In this document: piece after piece, positions 16,141 to 23,255 of the stretch | Layout of the letters: each line of letters begins with the position of its first letter | Numbering within the stretch: position 1 is the first letter of the stretch | Assembly (NCBI GenBank): GCA_964369475.1 | Contig: CAYJFK010000021.1 | Location: 1-37,340 of the forward strand | Source of the DNA: CAYJFK01 sp964369475 | GTDB taxonomy: Bacteria > Bacillota > Clostridia > Oscillospirales > Feifaniaceae | DNA length: 37,340 nucleotides | Reading direction: 5' to 3' | Position numbers and translations under genes: made by a program | Notes under the pieces: generated by a model | Told to the model about the DNA's origin: nothing | Databases searched by the model: none | Seen by the model: only the letters and a program-made list of their open reading frames with translations

Positions 16141-16566
16141 TCAATGCCATGTTTTTATATTTTCACTCTCCAAAACACGCTGAGTAGACAAAACGGCCTC
16201 GTCGTGCAGCCTCATAATCTGCCTAACCGAATACCCCATACGCTCGGCGGTAATCTCCCATGTCTCGCAATTTATATACCGCTCGGTAAGCAGTGTCCTA
16301 TGCTTTGCACTCTCCACCTTACCAATTACACCGAGCAATGTCATCTGCGTGCTGTAAAGTTCGCTAAGTTTTAAATCGAGCATTTTCGACAAATCCGCAT
16401 ATGTAGAAAACCGTCGAATTACTCCCTCTTTATCACCTCCACTCACACGTTCTTCTACCGAAGAAAAGCTCATTTCCGCAAGTTCCATACTCCTAATCTT
16501 CGCCCTCAAAATGCTCTTTGCCTCGCTCTCTATCTCCCTCGCCTTGACTAAAAATTCAATCGCCAT
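16141..16566 (-). CDS. Late transcription activator (DUF1492 / ArpU-RinA-like)
   Basis: This 141-aa helical protein has a C-terminal sigma-70 region-4-like HTH: LLTERYINCETWEITAERMGYSVRQIMRLHDEAV at about residues 90-125. This architecture, with an N-terminal coil (LVKAREIESEAKSILRAKIRSMELAEM), is typical of DUF1492/ArpU/RinA-like proteins that switch on phage late genes. It is the last gene before the terminase module, as expected. The ATG at 16566 has GGAGGTG 7 nt upstream and lies inside the end of the zinc-ribbon gene. It is probably under direct control of the repressor-regulated promoter near 16750. Confidence 0.8.
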   Translation of the reverse strand: MAIEFLVKAREIESEAKSILRAKIRSMELAEMSFSSVEERVSGGDKEGVIRRFSTYADLSKMLDLKLSELYSTQMTLLGVIGKVESAKHRTLLTERYINCETWEITAERMGYSVRQIMRLHDEAVLSTQRVLESENIKTWH

Positions 16567-16699
16567 CACAAAGCACCTCCCCCTTGCAATACGGACACCT
16601 CATGCTCTCCTCATACACCACATCCCCGAAATACTCGCCAATTCTCTCCTTAAATCGCTCCGGCTCCAAAACCGTCTGCCCACAGTTTAAGCATTGCAC
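16556..16699 (-). CDS. Zinc-ribbon microprotein, 47 aa
   Basis: This short reading frame starts with GTG at 16699 (TGAGGTGA 6 nt upstream). It encodes MQCLNCGQTVLEPERFKERIG at the start and ESMRCPYCKGEVLC at the end. Two Cys pairs (CLNC and CPYC) form a plausible four-cysteine zinc site, and a further Cys44 lies near the end. It is the first gene of the leftward operon behind the lysogenic-switch promoter and overlaps the activator gene by 11 nt. It could be an anti-repressor, an RNA-polymerase-binding factor or a small DNA-binding protein; no family is recognised. Confidence 0.7.
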   Translation of the reverse strand: MQCLNCGQTVLEPERFKERIGEYFGDVVYEESMRCPYCKGEVLCDGD

Positions 16700-16716
16700 A
16701 CAAAGTCACCTCAATT

Positions 16717-16728
16717 CACGTATTGTGT
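16717..16728. promoter_or_regulatory. Repressor operator site 1
   Basis: CACGTATTGTGT matches sites 2 and 3 (consensus CACRTWTTGTGK). It lies just downstream of the -10 of the leftward early promoter, near its transcription start, where repressor binding would block transcription. Confidence 0.7.
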
Positions 16729-16732
16729 ATTT

Positions 16733-16761
16733 ATTATATATTTGCTGTAAATATTTGTCAA
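16733..16761 (-). promoter_or_regulatory. Leftward early (lytic) promoter
   Basis: A consensus TTGACA (16761-16756) is followed after 17 nt by TATAAT (16738-16733), reading leftward into the zinc-ribbon and activator genes. Operator site 2 touches the -35 and site 1 lies at about the start point. It is the probable target of the prophage repressor. Confidence 0.85.
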
Positions 16762-16772
16762 CACAAAATGTG
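16761..16772. promoter_or_regulatory. Repressor operator site 2
   Basis: ACACAAAATGTG is the reverse complement of CACATTTTGTGT, matching sites 1 and 3. It overlaps the upstream edge of the -35 box of the leftward promoter by one base. Confidence 0.7.
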
Positions 16773-16781
16773 GAATTATAC

Positions 16782-16809
16782 TTGATTTTTTCACGTTTTG
16801 TGGTATAAT
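16782..16809 (+). promoter_or_regulatory. Repressor promoter (rightward)
   Basis: TTGATT (16782-16787) and TATAAT (16804-16809), spaced 16 nt, read toward the repressor gene. Operator site 3 fills the spacer, which implies negative autoregulation. Confidence 0.8.
16792..16803. promoter_or_regulatory. Repressor operator site 3
   Basis: CACGTTTTGTGG shares the CACRTWTTGTGK pattern with sites 1 and 2. It lies between the -35 and -10 of the repressor promoter, directly abutting the -10 box. Confidence 0.7.
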
Positions 16810-16891
16810 GTCACATAATGTCATGACAAAAATTTACAATAAATTACCAAAAAAAATAAAAAAATCAAAATCCGAACGGAGGTGCCGCAAA

Positions 16892-17476
16892 ATGTCAACA
16901 TTTAAGCAAATTCTTCGCAAACTCAGAACAGAGCAAAACCTAACCCAAAAAGAGCTTGCCGACAAGCTCGGAATTTCCAAAAGTGCCGTAAGCATGTACG
17001 AGCTTGGCAACCGAGAGCCCGACTTCGAAACGGAAGAAGCCTTTGCAAGATTCTTTGACGTGAGCATCGAATACCTCCGTTTTGGAACGACCTCCAAAAA
17101 CCCAATACCGCTGCTTGGCTCTATTGCCTGCGGCATACCGATTCTAGCCGAGCAAAACTATAAAGAATATGTATCACCTCCCGAAGGAGTAAGAGCAGAC
17201 TTTGCCTTGCGATGCGAAGGCGACTCCATGATAAATGCAAGAATTTTCAGCGGCGACATTGTCTACCTTAAAGCCCAAACCGACGTCGACGACGGCCAGA
17301 TAGCCGCCGTTATTATAGACGACGAAGCAACGCTAAAACGTGTCCGTAAATACGAAGGCAAGGTCGTCCTGCAAGCCGAAAACCCCCTTTATTCCAATAT
17401 AGTAATAGAAGACGACCTTCTCGAAAAGGCCCACATAATCGGCAGAGCCGTCGCTTTTTTAAGCGATGTAATCTAA
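16892..17476 (+). CDS. Prophage repressor, HTH_XRE plus S24 peptidase (CI/LexA-like)
   Basis: This 194-aa protein has an N-terminal Cro/CI helix-turn-helix (residues 6-60: LTQKELADKLGISKSAVSMYELGNR). It is joined to a LexA-type S24 domain with catalytic Ser112 (EGDSM) and Lys149 (ATLKRV). The self-cleavage bond is likely Cys80-Gly81 (IACGIP). It therefore probably keeps the prophage silent and cleaves itself when RecA is activated by DNA damage. The ATG at 16892 has GGAGGTG 6 nt upstream; an earlier start at 16808 is unlikely because it overlaps the promoter -10. The gene is divergent from the lytic genes, separated by the three-operator switch. Confidence 0.92.
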   Translation: MSTFKQILRKLRTEQNLTQKELADKLGISKSAVSMYELGNREPDFETEEAFARFFDVSIEYLRFGTTSKNPIPLLGSIACGIPILAEQNYKEYVSPPEGVRADFALRCEGDSMINARIFSGDIVYLKAQTDVDDGQIAAVIIDDEATLKRVRKYEGKVVLQAENPLYSNIVIEDDLLEKAHIIGRAVAFLSDVI

Positions 17477-17498
17477 ATAAAGCCTTCCAAACCACACC

Positions 17499-17528
17499 AA
17501 AAAAGAGCGGCAACACCGCTCTTTTTTT
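17499..17528 (+). terminator. Repressor gene terminator
   Basis: A perfect 12-bp stem (AAAAAAGAGCGG, 17499-17510) with loop CAACA pairs with CCGCTCTTTTTT (516-527) and runs into further T residues. It lies 22 nt after the repressor stop. Confidence 0.9.
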
Positions 17529-17635
17529 GCATATTAATCCCACTCCCACTATACAAAAAGAGCACACCATGATATAATTACATCAATAAAAAAGTTTCAA
17601 ACACTTATAATAATACTGCAAAAAAGGAGGCCACA

Positions 17636-19609
17636 ATGGCAACAAAAACACTTCGCACAGCCTGCACCATGAACTGTTACAGCGGTTGCCCCATCGATGT
17701 CGATGTGGAGGATGGAAAAATCATCGAACTGCGTGGCAGTCACTACTACCCCGAAGCAATGGGCAAACTATGTCTAAAAGGCATGTCCTACCCCCGCCTA
17801 ATCAATAGCCCCGAACGACTTAAAACCCCACTAATACGCAAAAATGGCACACTTACCCCCTCAACGTGGGAGGAAGCCATGGATCTAATAGAAAAAAACC
17901 TACGCAAAATCCAAGAGACCCCCGAAAGCCTAATGTTCTACAAGGGCAGCGGAAACCTTGGCGGTAGCATGGAAAAACTCGCCTTTAGCTTCCTATATCA
18001 GTTCGGCGGCTACACGACCTACTCAGGCGGCCTGTGCGATGCCGCTCAAGACACCGTTATAAACTCCATGTTTGGCTCGGAGCAATACGGCTCTATCTCG
18101 GAAATAGAAAATTCCAAGCTAATAATACTGTGGGGCAAAAACCCTACCTTTACAAATATGCACTCCATGCACTATATACACCAAGCGCTCGACAAGGGCG
18201 CAAAGCTCGTTGCGATCGACCCCATAAAGAACGAATCATCTGACAGAGCGGCCCTCCACATCTCCCCAATAGGCGGCACAGACAGCCTTCTCGCCCTTGC
18301 ACTATGTAAAATCACCCTCGAAAGAGGGCTCGAGGACAAGGCCTTTATTAAAGACCACATACATGGAATGCCCGAGTTCACGGCATACCTAAACACGCTT
18401 TCCATGCAGTATATATGCACTGAAACCGGCCTTGCCGAGGCCGAAATATACGCCCTTGCCGACCTAATAAAAGAGATCCCCGACTTCTCTCTAATACTTG
18501 GCAAAGGCCTCCAGCGCCACCAAAACGGCGGCCACACCTGCCGAAGCATAGCAGCCCTTGCCGCCATCTGCGGCATTGTCGGCAAAAAATCCGCCGGACT
18601 GCATGTAAGCACCTTCATGTCTCACCCACCCAAATGGCCCTACTTCCCCCAAGCCCCAAAAGACCGCATACGCACAAGCGTCCCCGTAGCCAGAGTCCCT
18701 GTCGACATCCCAAAACTCGACCCACCGGTAAAAGCAATGTGGGTAGAACGTGCCAACCCAATGGTGAGCGCCCCCGGCACGACCGAGATGAAAAGCTTCA
18801 TCGAATCTCTCGAATTTGTAGTGGTAGCAGACCCCTTTCTAACCGAAACGGCAAAACTTGCCGACGTCGTACTGCCAGTCGCCATGTTCATGGAGCGAGA
18901 CGACCTTTTCTTCTCCTACGGCCAAAACTACCTGCAATACAGACAAAAAGTGCTCGACCCACCCGATGGTTGCCGCTCCGAGCCCGACATTTGGCGAGAA
19001 CTGGGCGACCGCTTCGGCTTTGATAAAAAATACTTTCCAAAAGACGACAAAGAAGCACTATCCGAAGTGCTAAAGGCCTCGGGCTACTCCGAAACGCTCG
19101 AGGACATGATAGATACCCCCGTAAAACTCCCCGTTTGGAGCGACGTGGCATGGAGCGACCTAAAATTCAATACCCCCTCGGGAAAAATAGAACTGCTTTG
19201 CAACACCCTTGCCGAAAAATGGAACTGCGACCCCCTACCGATATACCAAAAAGCCCCACTCGAAGGTGGCGGCTCTCTCCACCTTATAACCCCCCACCCA
19301 CAAAACCGCATAAATAGCCAGTTTATACAAGACGACTGGCTCGACGGCGAAGGGGACGACACGGTACATATAAACCATACAGACGCAGCCCTGCACCGCA
19401 TAAAAACAGGCGATACAGTTAAAATATACAACAACAGAGGTAGCTTTCTCGCAAAGGCAACTGTCGGCCAAAAGGTGCGCATCGGCACGGTCGCCATATC
19501 TTCTGGACAGGCAAACCTAAATGTCCTGCTCCCACCAACAGCGACCGACATGGGCGGCGGCGCCTCCTTCCACTCGGTAACATGCGACATAGAAAGGGTG
19601 ATACTGTGA
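17636..19609 (+). CDS. Cytosolic molybdopterin oxidoreductase, catalytic subunit
   Basis: This 657-aa enzyme belongs to the DMSO-reductase superfamily (bis-MGD Mo or W). An N-terminal [4Fe-4S] site is formed by Cys10, Cys14, Cys18 and Cys46. The Mo-ligand loop is GGYTTYSGGLCDAAQ, in which Cys134 sits where DmsA-type enzymes have Ser (GGYLNHYGDYSSAQ, from memory). It is encoded by TGC, so this is not selenocysteine. The molydop-binding domain lies at about residues 540-655. There is no Tat signal, since the FeS motif begins at residue 10, so the enzyme is cytosolic. At 657 aa it is small for the superfamily. AAAGGAGG precedes the ATG. The four following genes overlap in series and supply the electron-transfer partners. 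Substrate is unknown. Confidence 0.88.
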   Translation: MATKTLRTACTMNCYSGCPIDVDVEDGKIIELRGSHYYPEAMGKLCLKGMSYPRLINSPERLKTPLIRKNGTLTPSTWEEAMDLIEKNLRKIQETPESLMFYKGSGNLGGSMEKLAFSFLYQFGGYTTYSGGLCDAAQDTVINSMFGSEQYGSISEIENSKLIILWGKNPTFTNMHSMHYIHQALDKGAKLVAIDPIKNESSDRAALHISPIGGTDSLLALALCKITLERGLEDKAFIKDHIHGMPEFTAYLNTLSMQYICTETGLAEAEIYALADLIKEIPDFSLILGKGLQRHQNGGHTCRSIAALAAICGIVGKKSAGLHVSTFMSHPPKWPYFPQAPKDRIRTSVPVARVPVDIPKLDPPVKAMWVERANPMVSAPGTTEMKSFIESLEFVVVADPFLTETAKLADVVLPVAMFMERDDLFFSYGQNYLQYRQKVLDPPDGCRSEPDIWRELGDRFGFDKKYFPKDDKEALSEVLKASGYSETLEDMIDTPVKLPVWSDVAWSDLKFNTPSGKIELLCNTLAEKWNCDPLPIYQKAPLEGGGSLHLITPHPQNRINSQFIQDDWLDGEGDDTVHINHTDAALHRIKTGDTVKIYNNRGSFLAKATVGQKVRIGTVAISSGQANLNVLLPPTATDMGGGASFHSVTCDIERVIL

Positions 19610-20040
19610 AATTCTTCCACTTTAACGAGGAGCGTTGCATAGGCTGTCGCTCCTGTGTCATGGCCTGCAAGCAAAAAAACGATGGCATATCCTACCGCAA
19701 AGTGACCGCCCAAAACCCCACCCGAGAGCAAAACTCCCCTGCTATCTACCTCTCGACATCATGCGAAAACTGCCCCGACCCAAGGTGCGCCGAGGTATGT
19801 CAAAATGGCGCATATACCATCTCCCCCGAAGGGCTCGTCACCCACGATACCACTAAATGCAAAGGCGATGGCACATGTATTCCGGCATGTCCCCACCTCG
19901 CCCCAATAAAAACAACACATGGCACAAGAAAATGCGACATGTGCAAAGACCGCCCAAAGGGCCCATTTTGCGTAGAAGCATGTCCGCAACAAGCCTTAAC
20001 TTTAGAGGACACAAGACAAAAAAGGGAGGTGCTTTTATGA
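19606..20040 (+). CDS. DmsB/NrfC-like ferredoxin subunit with four [4Fe-4S] clusters
   Basis: This 144-aa electron-transfer subunit has four cysteine groups: CIGCRSCVMAC, CENCPDPRCAEVC, CKGDGTCIPAC and CDMCKDRPKGPFCVEAC. This is the classic four-cluster arrangement of DmsB, NrfC and related subunits that receive electrons for, or deliver them to, a molybdopterin subunit. The GTG start at 19606 overlaps the preceding stop as GTGA. It is short (144 aa against about 200 for DmsB) because the C-terminal extension is missing. No signal peptide is present, so it should work in the cytosol. Confidence 0.9.
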   Translation: MKFFHFNEERCIGCRSCVMACKQKNDGISYRKVTAQNPTREQNSPAIYLSTSCENCPDPRCAEVCQNGAYTISPEGLVTHDTTKCKGDGTCIPACPHLAPIKTTHGTRKCDMCKDRPKGPFCVEACPQQALTLEDTRQKREVLL

Positions 20041-20789
20041 AGATAGTCGAAACAACAAAAACAGCCCTCCCCGAACTTATAAAGAACTACCAATCAGAGG
20101 GCTACCACATAACAACATGGGAGGGCATGGACAAACTCCCCCTAAAAAAACACCTCCTCCCCTTTAACGAAAAACTATTTGAATACATAGACGGTATGCC
20201 GATAGCCCCACCCGACGACTACCTCGCCCACAAAAGGGCAATTGTCGGCATCCCCCCATGCGAGGCAAGAGCGGCACTTTTAGCAGAGCAAGAACTAACA
20301 GGCGATATAACCGACCCATACTTTGCCCAAAAGAGCGACAACACAACTCTAATAGTCCTCCCCTGCGACACCCCCTACGATGAGTTTTGCTTTTGCGAAG
20401 CGCTGGGTGACAGTCGCCAAACCGTCGGCACTCCCCATCCACATAAAATCCCCCCTCGCCCATTCGCCGCCATAAAAGAACAGGGCGACACATGCCTATC
20501 ATGCGGTATATGCTTTATGGTATGCCCCACATGCGTATGTTTTTCTGTCGCCGACACAAAGGACGGCCGCATGCGCAAATGGGACGGCTGTATGCTAAAG
20601 GACTTCACAACAATAGCAGGCGGCCACACCATGACCCCGACCGAAATCGCCCGAAGTGCCCACAGATGGGAGCGCAAATTCGAGGGCGAGCGCCGCCTAT
20701 GCGTAGGTTGTGGACGGTGTGAGAGGGCATGTCCCACATCAAACGGCATGAGAAAACTATTCGAGGAGGCTCAGCATGACAACAACTAA
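20037..20789 (+). CDS. Sulfhydrogenase beta / AsrA-like 4Fe-4S subunit
   Basis: This 250-aa protein resembles the beta subunit of cytosolic sulfhydrogenase (HydB) and AsrA of anaerobic sulfite reductase. The N-terminal region has the family pattern AIVGIPPCEARAALLAEQ and LIVLPCDTPYDEFCFCEALG. The C-terminal half carries two ferredoxin motifs, CLSCGICFMVCPTCVC and CVGCGRCERACPTS. Relatives are about 330-350 aa, so this one is short. It likely relays electrons between the flavin subunit and the DmsB-like subunit. The ATG overlaps the upstream stop as ATGA after GGGAGGT. Confidence 0.85.
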   Translation: MKIVETTKTALPELIKNYQSEGYHITTWEGMDKLPLKKHLLPFNEKLFEYIDGMPIAPPDDYLAHKRAIVGIPPCEARAALLAEQELTGDITDPYFAQKSDNTTLIVLPCDTPYDEFCFCEALGDSRQTVGTPHPHKIPPRPFAAIKEQGDTCLSCGICFMVCPTCVCFSVADTKDGRMRKWDGCMLKDFTTIAGGHTMTPTEIARSAHRWERKFEGERRLCVGCGRCERACPTSNGMRKLFEEAQHDNN

Positions 20790-21492
20790 CAACCCCTACC
20801 TCCCCACAATGACAACAATAGAAAAAATAACAAAACTAACAAATGACACCGCCCTATTCAAACTAAAGGGCGACATGCCATACAAAGCAGGCCAGTTTGC
20901 CATGCTAACAATCCCCCACGTAGGCGAAGCGCCCTTTTCCATAACGGGCGACATGGAGTTTTGCATAAGAAATGTCGGAGAGTTCACAAACAAACTGCAC
21001 ATGGCAAAAGAGGGCGACCAAATAGGCATAAGAGGCCCCTTCGGCACAGACTTCGAGATCGCCCCCGAAGGCGATATATACTACATAGCAGGCGGTATAG
21101 GCATAGCCCCACTCCGCCCCATGATAACAAAAAGAGGCGGCACTGTTCTGCTCGGCGCACGAAACAAAGAAGCTCTCCTATTTCCCGAAATTGCCACCCA
21201 CATAAGGTGCGACAACGAGGGCAAAGGCTATCTCCCCGACCTAATAGCCGAGGTCAAAATTCCACAAACGGCAATATGCCTACTGTGCGGCCCACCTGCT
21301 ATGTATAAACATGTTATAGACAAACTGCTAACGCTCGAAGTAAAAGAGCACAACATACTGCTCTCCTTAGAGCGCCACATGGACTGCGGCATAGGCATGT
21401 GCGGCCATTGCAGATGCGGCGGACTTCGCATATGCAAAGAGGGGCCTGTTTTCAAATACAGCGACATAAAGGACAAGGAGGGCATGATATGA
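20776..21492 (+). CDS. Sulfhydrogenase gamma / AsrB-like FAD-NAD(P)H subunit
   Basis: This 238-aa ferredoxin-NADP reductase-like protein binds flavin (GQFAMLTIPHVGEAPFSI, residues 39-56) and pyridine nucleotide (AGGIGIAPLRPM, residues 105-116). A C-terminal CGIGMCGHCRCGG motif with a further Cys near residue 222 should bind a [2Fe-2S] cluster. It matches HydG of sulfhydrogenases and AsrB, and so would connect the molybdoenzyme to the NAD(P)H pool. It overlaps the previous gene by 14 nt, with GAGGAGG upstream of the ATG. It has the full length for the family, roughly 240-290 aa. Confidence 0.88.
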   Translation: MTTTNNPYLPTMTTIEKITKLTNDTALFKLKGDMPYKAGQFAMLTIPHVGEAPFSITGDMEFCIRNVGEFTNKLHMAKEGDQIGIRGPFGTDFEIAPEGDIYYIAGGIGIAPLRPMITKRGGTVLLGARNKEALLFPEIATHIRCDNEGKGYLPDLIAEVKIPQTAICLLCGPPAMYKHVIDKLLTLEVKEHNILLSLERHMDCGIGMCGHCRCGGLRICKEGPVFKYSDIKDKEGMI

Positions 21493-21959
21493 AGGTCTCT
21501 ATCCACTCATCTTGCGGCAAATGCGAAGCCGAACTGCAAAAACTCCGCCTTAATAAAGACCTGCTAAGTGATGCCCCCGACGTCACACTTATAGTCGGCA
21601 AAACAAAGGACTCCCCCCTCCCCGAAAACGCAATACTGTGCGGCAGATGCGCAATTAACAGCGCCACAGCGACCCACACCGCCCACGGATGCCCCGTAAA
21701 CATTCCTAGACTTGTCTACACCCTAAACTGCATAAAGGACGGCATCACCCCAAAACAAAGCACCCTCCCCGTCTGCATGGAATGCAAACTAAAAGAAAAC
21801 CCCTGCCTTATCAAAAAAGGCCTCCCCTGCAAAGGCCCCATAACAATAAGCGGCTGCAACGCCAAATGCCCCACCCAAGGCGCAATATGCACAGGCTGCT
21901 TCGGACAAACAGACAAAGCAAGCGCAAAGCTATGGGAGGAGCTTGTTTTGTATAAGTAA
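21489..21959 (+). CDS. Truncated [NiFe] hydrogenase small-subunit-like protein (MvhG/HydD-like)
   Basis: This 156-aa cysteine-rich protein resembles the delta/small subunit of cytosolic [NiFe] hydrogenases. It keeps a proximal-cluster-like CxxC at Cys9/Cys12, then CGRC (51-54), Cys68 (HGCPV) and a C-terminal MEC...CLIKKG-LPCKGPITISGCNAKCPTQGAICTGC block typical of MvhG/HydD. True small subunits are longer, usually over 200 aa, and need a large subunit. No NiFe large subunit is present in the window. The ATG overlaps the upstream stop as ATGA. The last codons run into an AT-rich intergenic repeat, so the C-terminus may have been altered. Confidence 0.78.
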   Translation: MKVSIHSSCGKCEAELQKLRLNKDLLSDAPDVTLIVGKTKDSPLPENAILCGRCAINSATATHTAHGCPVNIPRLVYTLNCIKDGITPKQSTLPVCMECKLKENPCLIKKGLPCKGPITISGCNAKCPTQGAICTGCFGQTDKASAKLWEELVLYK

Positions 21960-22093
21960 TAAGTAATAGTTAAGAAGTAATAAGTATGGTAACTTAATTG
22001 CCGTTCGGCAATTAAGTATTGAATATAATATAGAAAAACCCTTTGGGGTTTTTCCACCATACCTATTACCTATTCACTATTACCTATTACTTA
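21953..22093. repeat. AT-rich element A with terminal inverted repeats
   Basis: The left end is built of TAAGTAATA-type repeats (TAAGTAATAAGTAATAG) and the right end of their complements (CTATTACCTATTACTTA). Inside are a 12-bp hairpin (21992-22017) and GAAAAACCC-TTTG-GGGTTTTTC (22033-22054). The right part recurs at 29380-29444. It sits between convergent genes and carries the stop codon of the gene at 21489-21959. The layout looks like a small MITE-like or dispersed repeat element. Confidence 0.75.
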
Positions 22094-22137
22094 AAAAAGC
22101 ACCGTCCCAAGCCTGTTGGCTCGGGACGGTGCTTTTT
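22094..22137. terminator. Bidirectional terminator between convergent operons
   Basis: AAAAAGCACCGTCCC pairs with GGGACGGTGCTTTTT, and the loop holds an inner AGCC/GGCT stem. The A/T flanks give a U-run in both directions. It can end the redox operon (plus) and the ABC operon (minus). Confidence 0.88.
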
Positions 22138-22163
22138 ATTTGCTCACAAGCTACTGCAAAAAA

Positions 22164-23255
22164 CTACTGCACAGCTTCCGCAAAAGAATTGTCTACAAGA
22201 TCCTCAAACGGGACTCGCTCTGTAAGTTCGCCTGCCGTCTCCATTATGTCTTGAAGCTTGTTAAAGGCTTCTTCTTCCATAACAGGAGTTGCGTTCCAAG
22301 CGTCTATATCCTTGTGACGCTGTGTTACAGTCGTAAGAAGGTCTATATCGGTGTCAATAAAATGAGGTGCTATAACCTCGGCAATCTCTGCGGCATCTGC
22401 CTCCATAACCCACTGCTGACCCTTGGCAACAGCCCTTGTAAATGCCGCTATAAGCTCGGGATTCTCCTCGATAAAGCTGCTATTTGCAAAGTACGCAGTA
22501 TAAGGCACTTCGCCTGCCTCCTCGCCGACAGAGGCAAGAATATAACCCTGACCCTCGGCCTCGAGCATAGATGCCGTCGGCTCAAATAGTGTTACATAAT
22601 CCCCCGTGCCGCCGACAAATGCGCCTGCCATTGCGGTAAACTGTATACTGCTGTCGACTGTTATGTTCTCCTCAGGCACAAGCCCCTTCGACTTTAGAAG
22701 GTACTCAAGCGTCATAAGAGGCACTCCACCCTTGCGACCGCCTATAACATAACTATCCTCGAGCGACTCCCACGTAAAGTCCTCCACAGGCTGGCGACCT
22801 ACAAGAAAAGCACCGTCACGCTTTGTAAGCTGGGCGAAAATCTTGCTGTAATCCTCTCTGCCTTCAAGATAGACATATATTGCCGCCTCAGGCCCTGCAA
22901 GACCGATCTCGGAGGCGCCCGACAGCACAGCGGCCATTACCTTATCTGCGCCGCCGCCATTTACAAGCTCAAGCTCTATGCCCTCCTCGGCAAAAAAACC
23001 AAGCTCCATTGCGGCATACTGCGGCGCATAAAAGACAGAGTGTGTAACCTCGTTAAGCTGAACCTTCCTAAGCTCAGGTTCAGGCTCAGGCACAGGTTCG
23101 GGTTCCGGTGTCGGCTCGACAGGCTCTACCTCTCCGCCTTGCACCTCAGGCGGCGTAGGCTGAGCAGGATCTGCCCCCTCGCTAACGCACCCAACAAAGG
23201 ATAGTAGCATACAGATTGCAAGCCCTACGGCAAGCAGTGGTTTAATAAATCTCAT
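22164..23255 (-). CDS. ABC transporter substrate-binding lipoprotein (NMT1/TauA-like)
   Basis: This 363-aa periplasmic-type binding protein is anchored by a lipobox (SFVGC, Cys23). A Pro/Glu-rich linker (about residues 30-62) separates the lipid from an NMT1/THI5-like or SsuA/TauA-like domain (VTHSVFYAPQYAAMELGFFAEEGIELELVNGGG, ASEIGLAGPEAAIYVY). The family binds thiamine-pyrimidine precursors, sulfonates, taurine or nitrate. This sequence does not decide which. It is the last gene of an ATPase-permease-binding protein operon. The start overlaps the permease stop (ATGA), with GGAGG 6 nt upstream. Confidence 0.88.
   Translation of the reverse strand: MRFIKPLLAVGLAICMLLSFVGCVSEGADPAQPTPPEVQGGEVEPVEPTPEPEPVPEPEPELRKVQLNEVTHSVFYAPQYAAMELGFFAEEGIELELVNGGGADKVMAAVLSGASEIGLAGPEAAIYVYLEGREDYSKIFAQLTKRDGAFLVGRQPVEDFTWESLEDSYVIGGRKGGVPLMTLEYLLKSKGLVPEENITVDSSIQFTAMAGAFVGGTGDYVTLFEPTASMLEAEGQGYILASVGEEAGEVPYTAYFANSSFIEENPELIAAFTRAVAKGQQWVMEADAAEIAEVIAPHFIDTDIDLLTTVTQRHKDIDAWNATPVMEEEAFNKLQDIMETAGELTERVPFEDLVDNSFAEAVQ

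Noticed and set aside
17529..17635. Possible right attachment site of the prophage
   Set aside because: No integrase or tRNA lies nearby, and no matching direct repeat can be seen at the left side within the window.
18036..18038. Selenocysteine as the catalytic ligand of the molybdoenzyme
   Set aside because: The codon at residue 134 is TGC and no in-frame TGA occurs in the gene.
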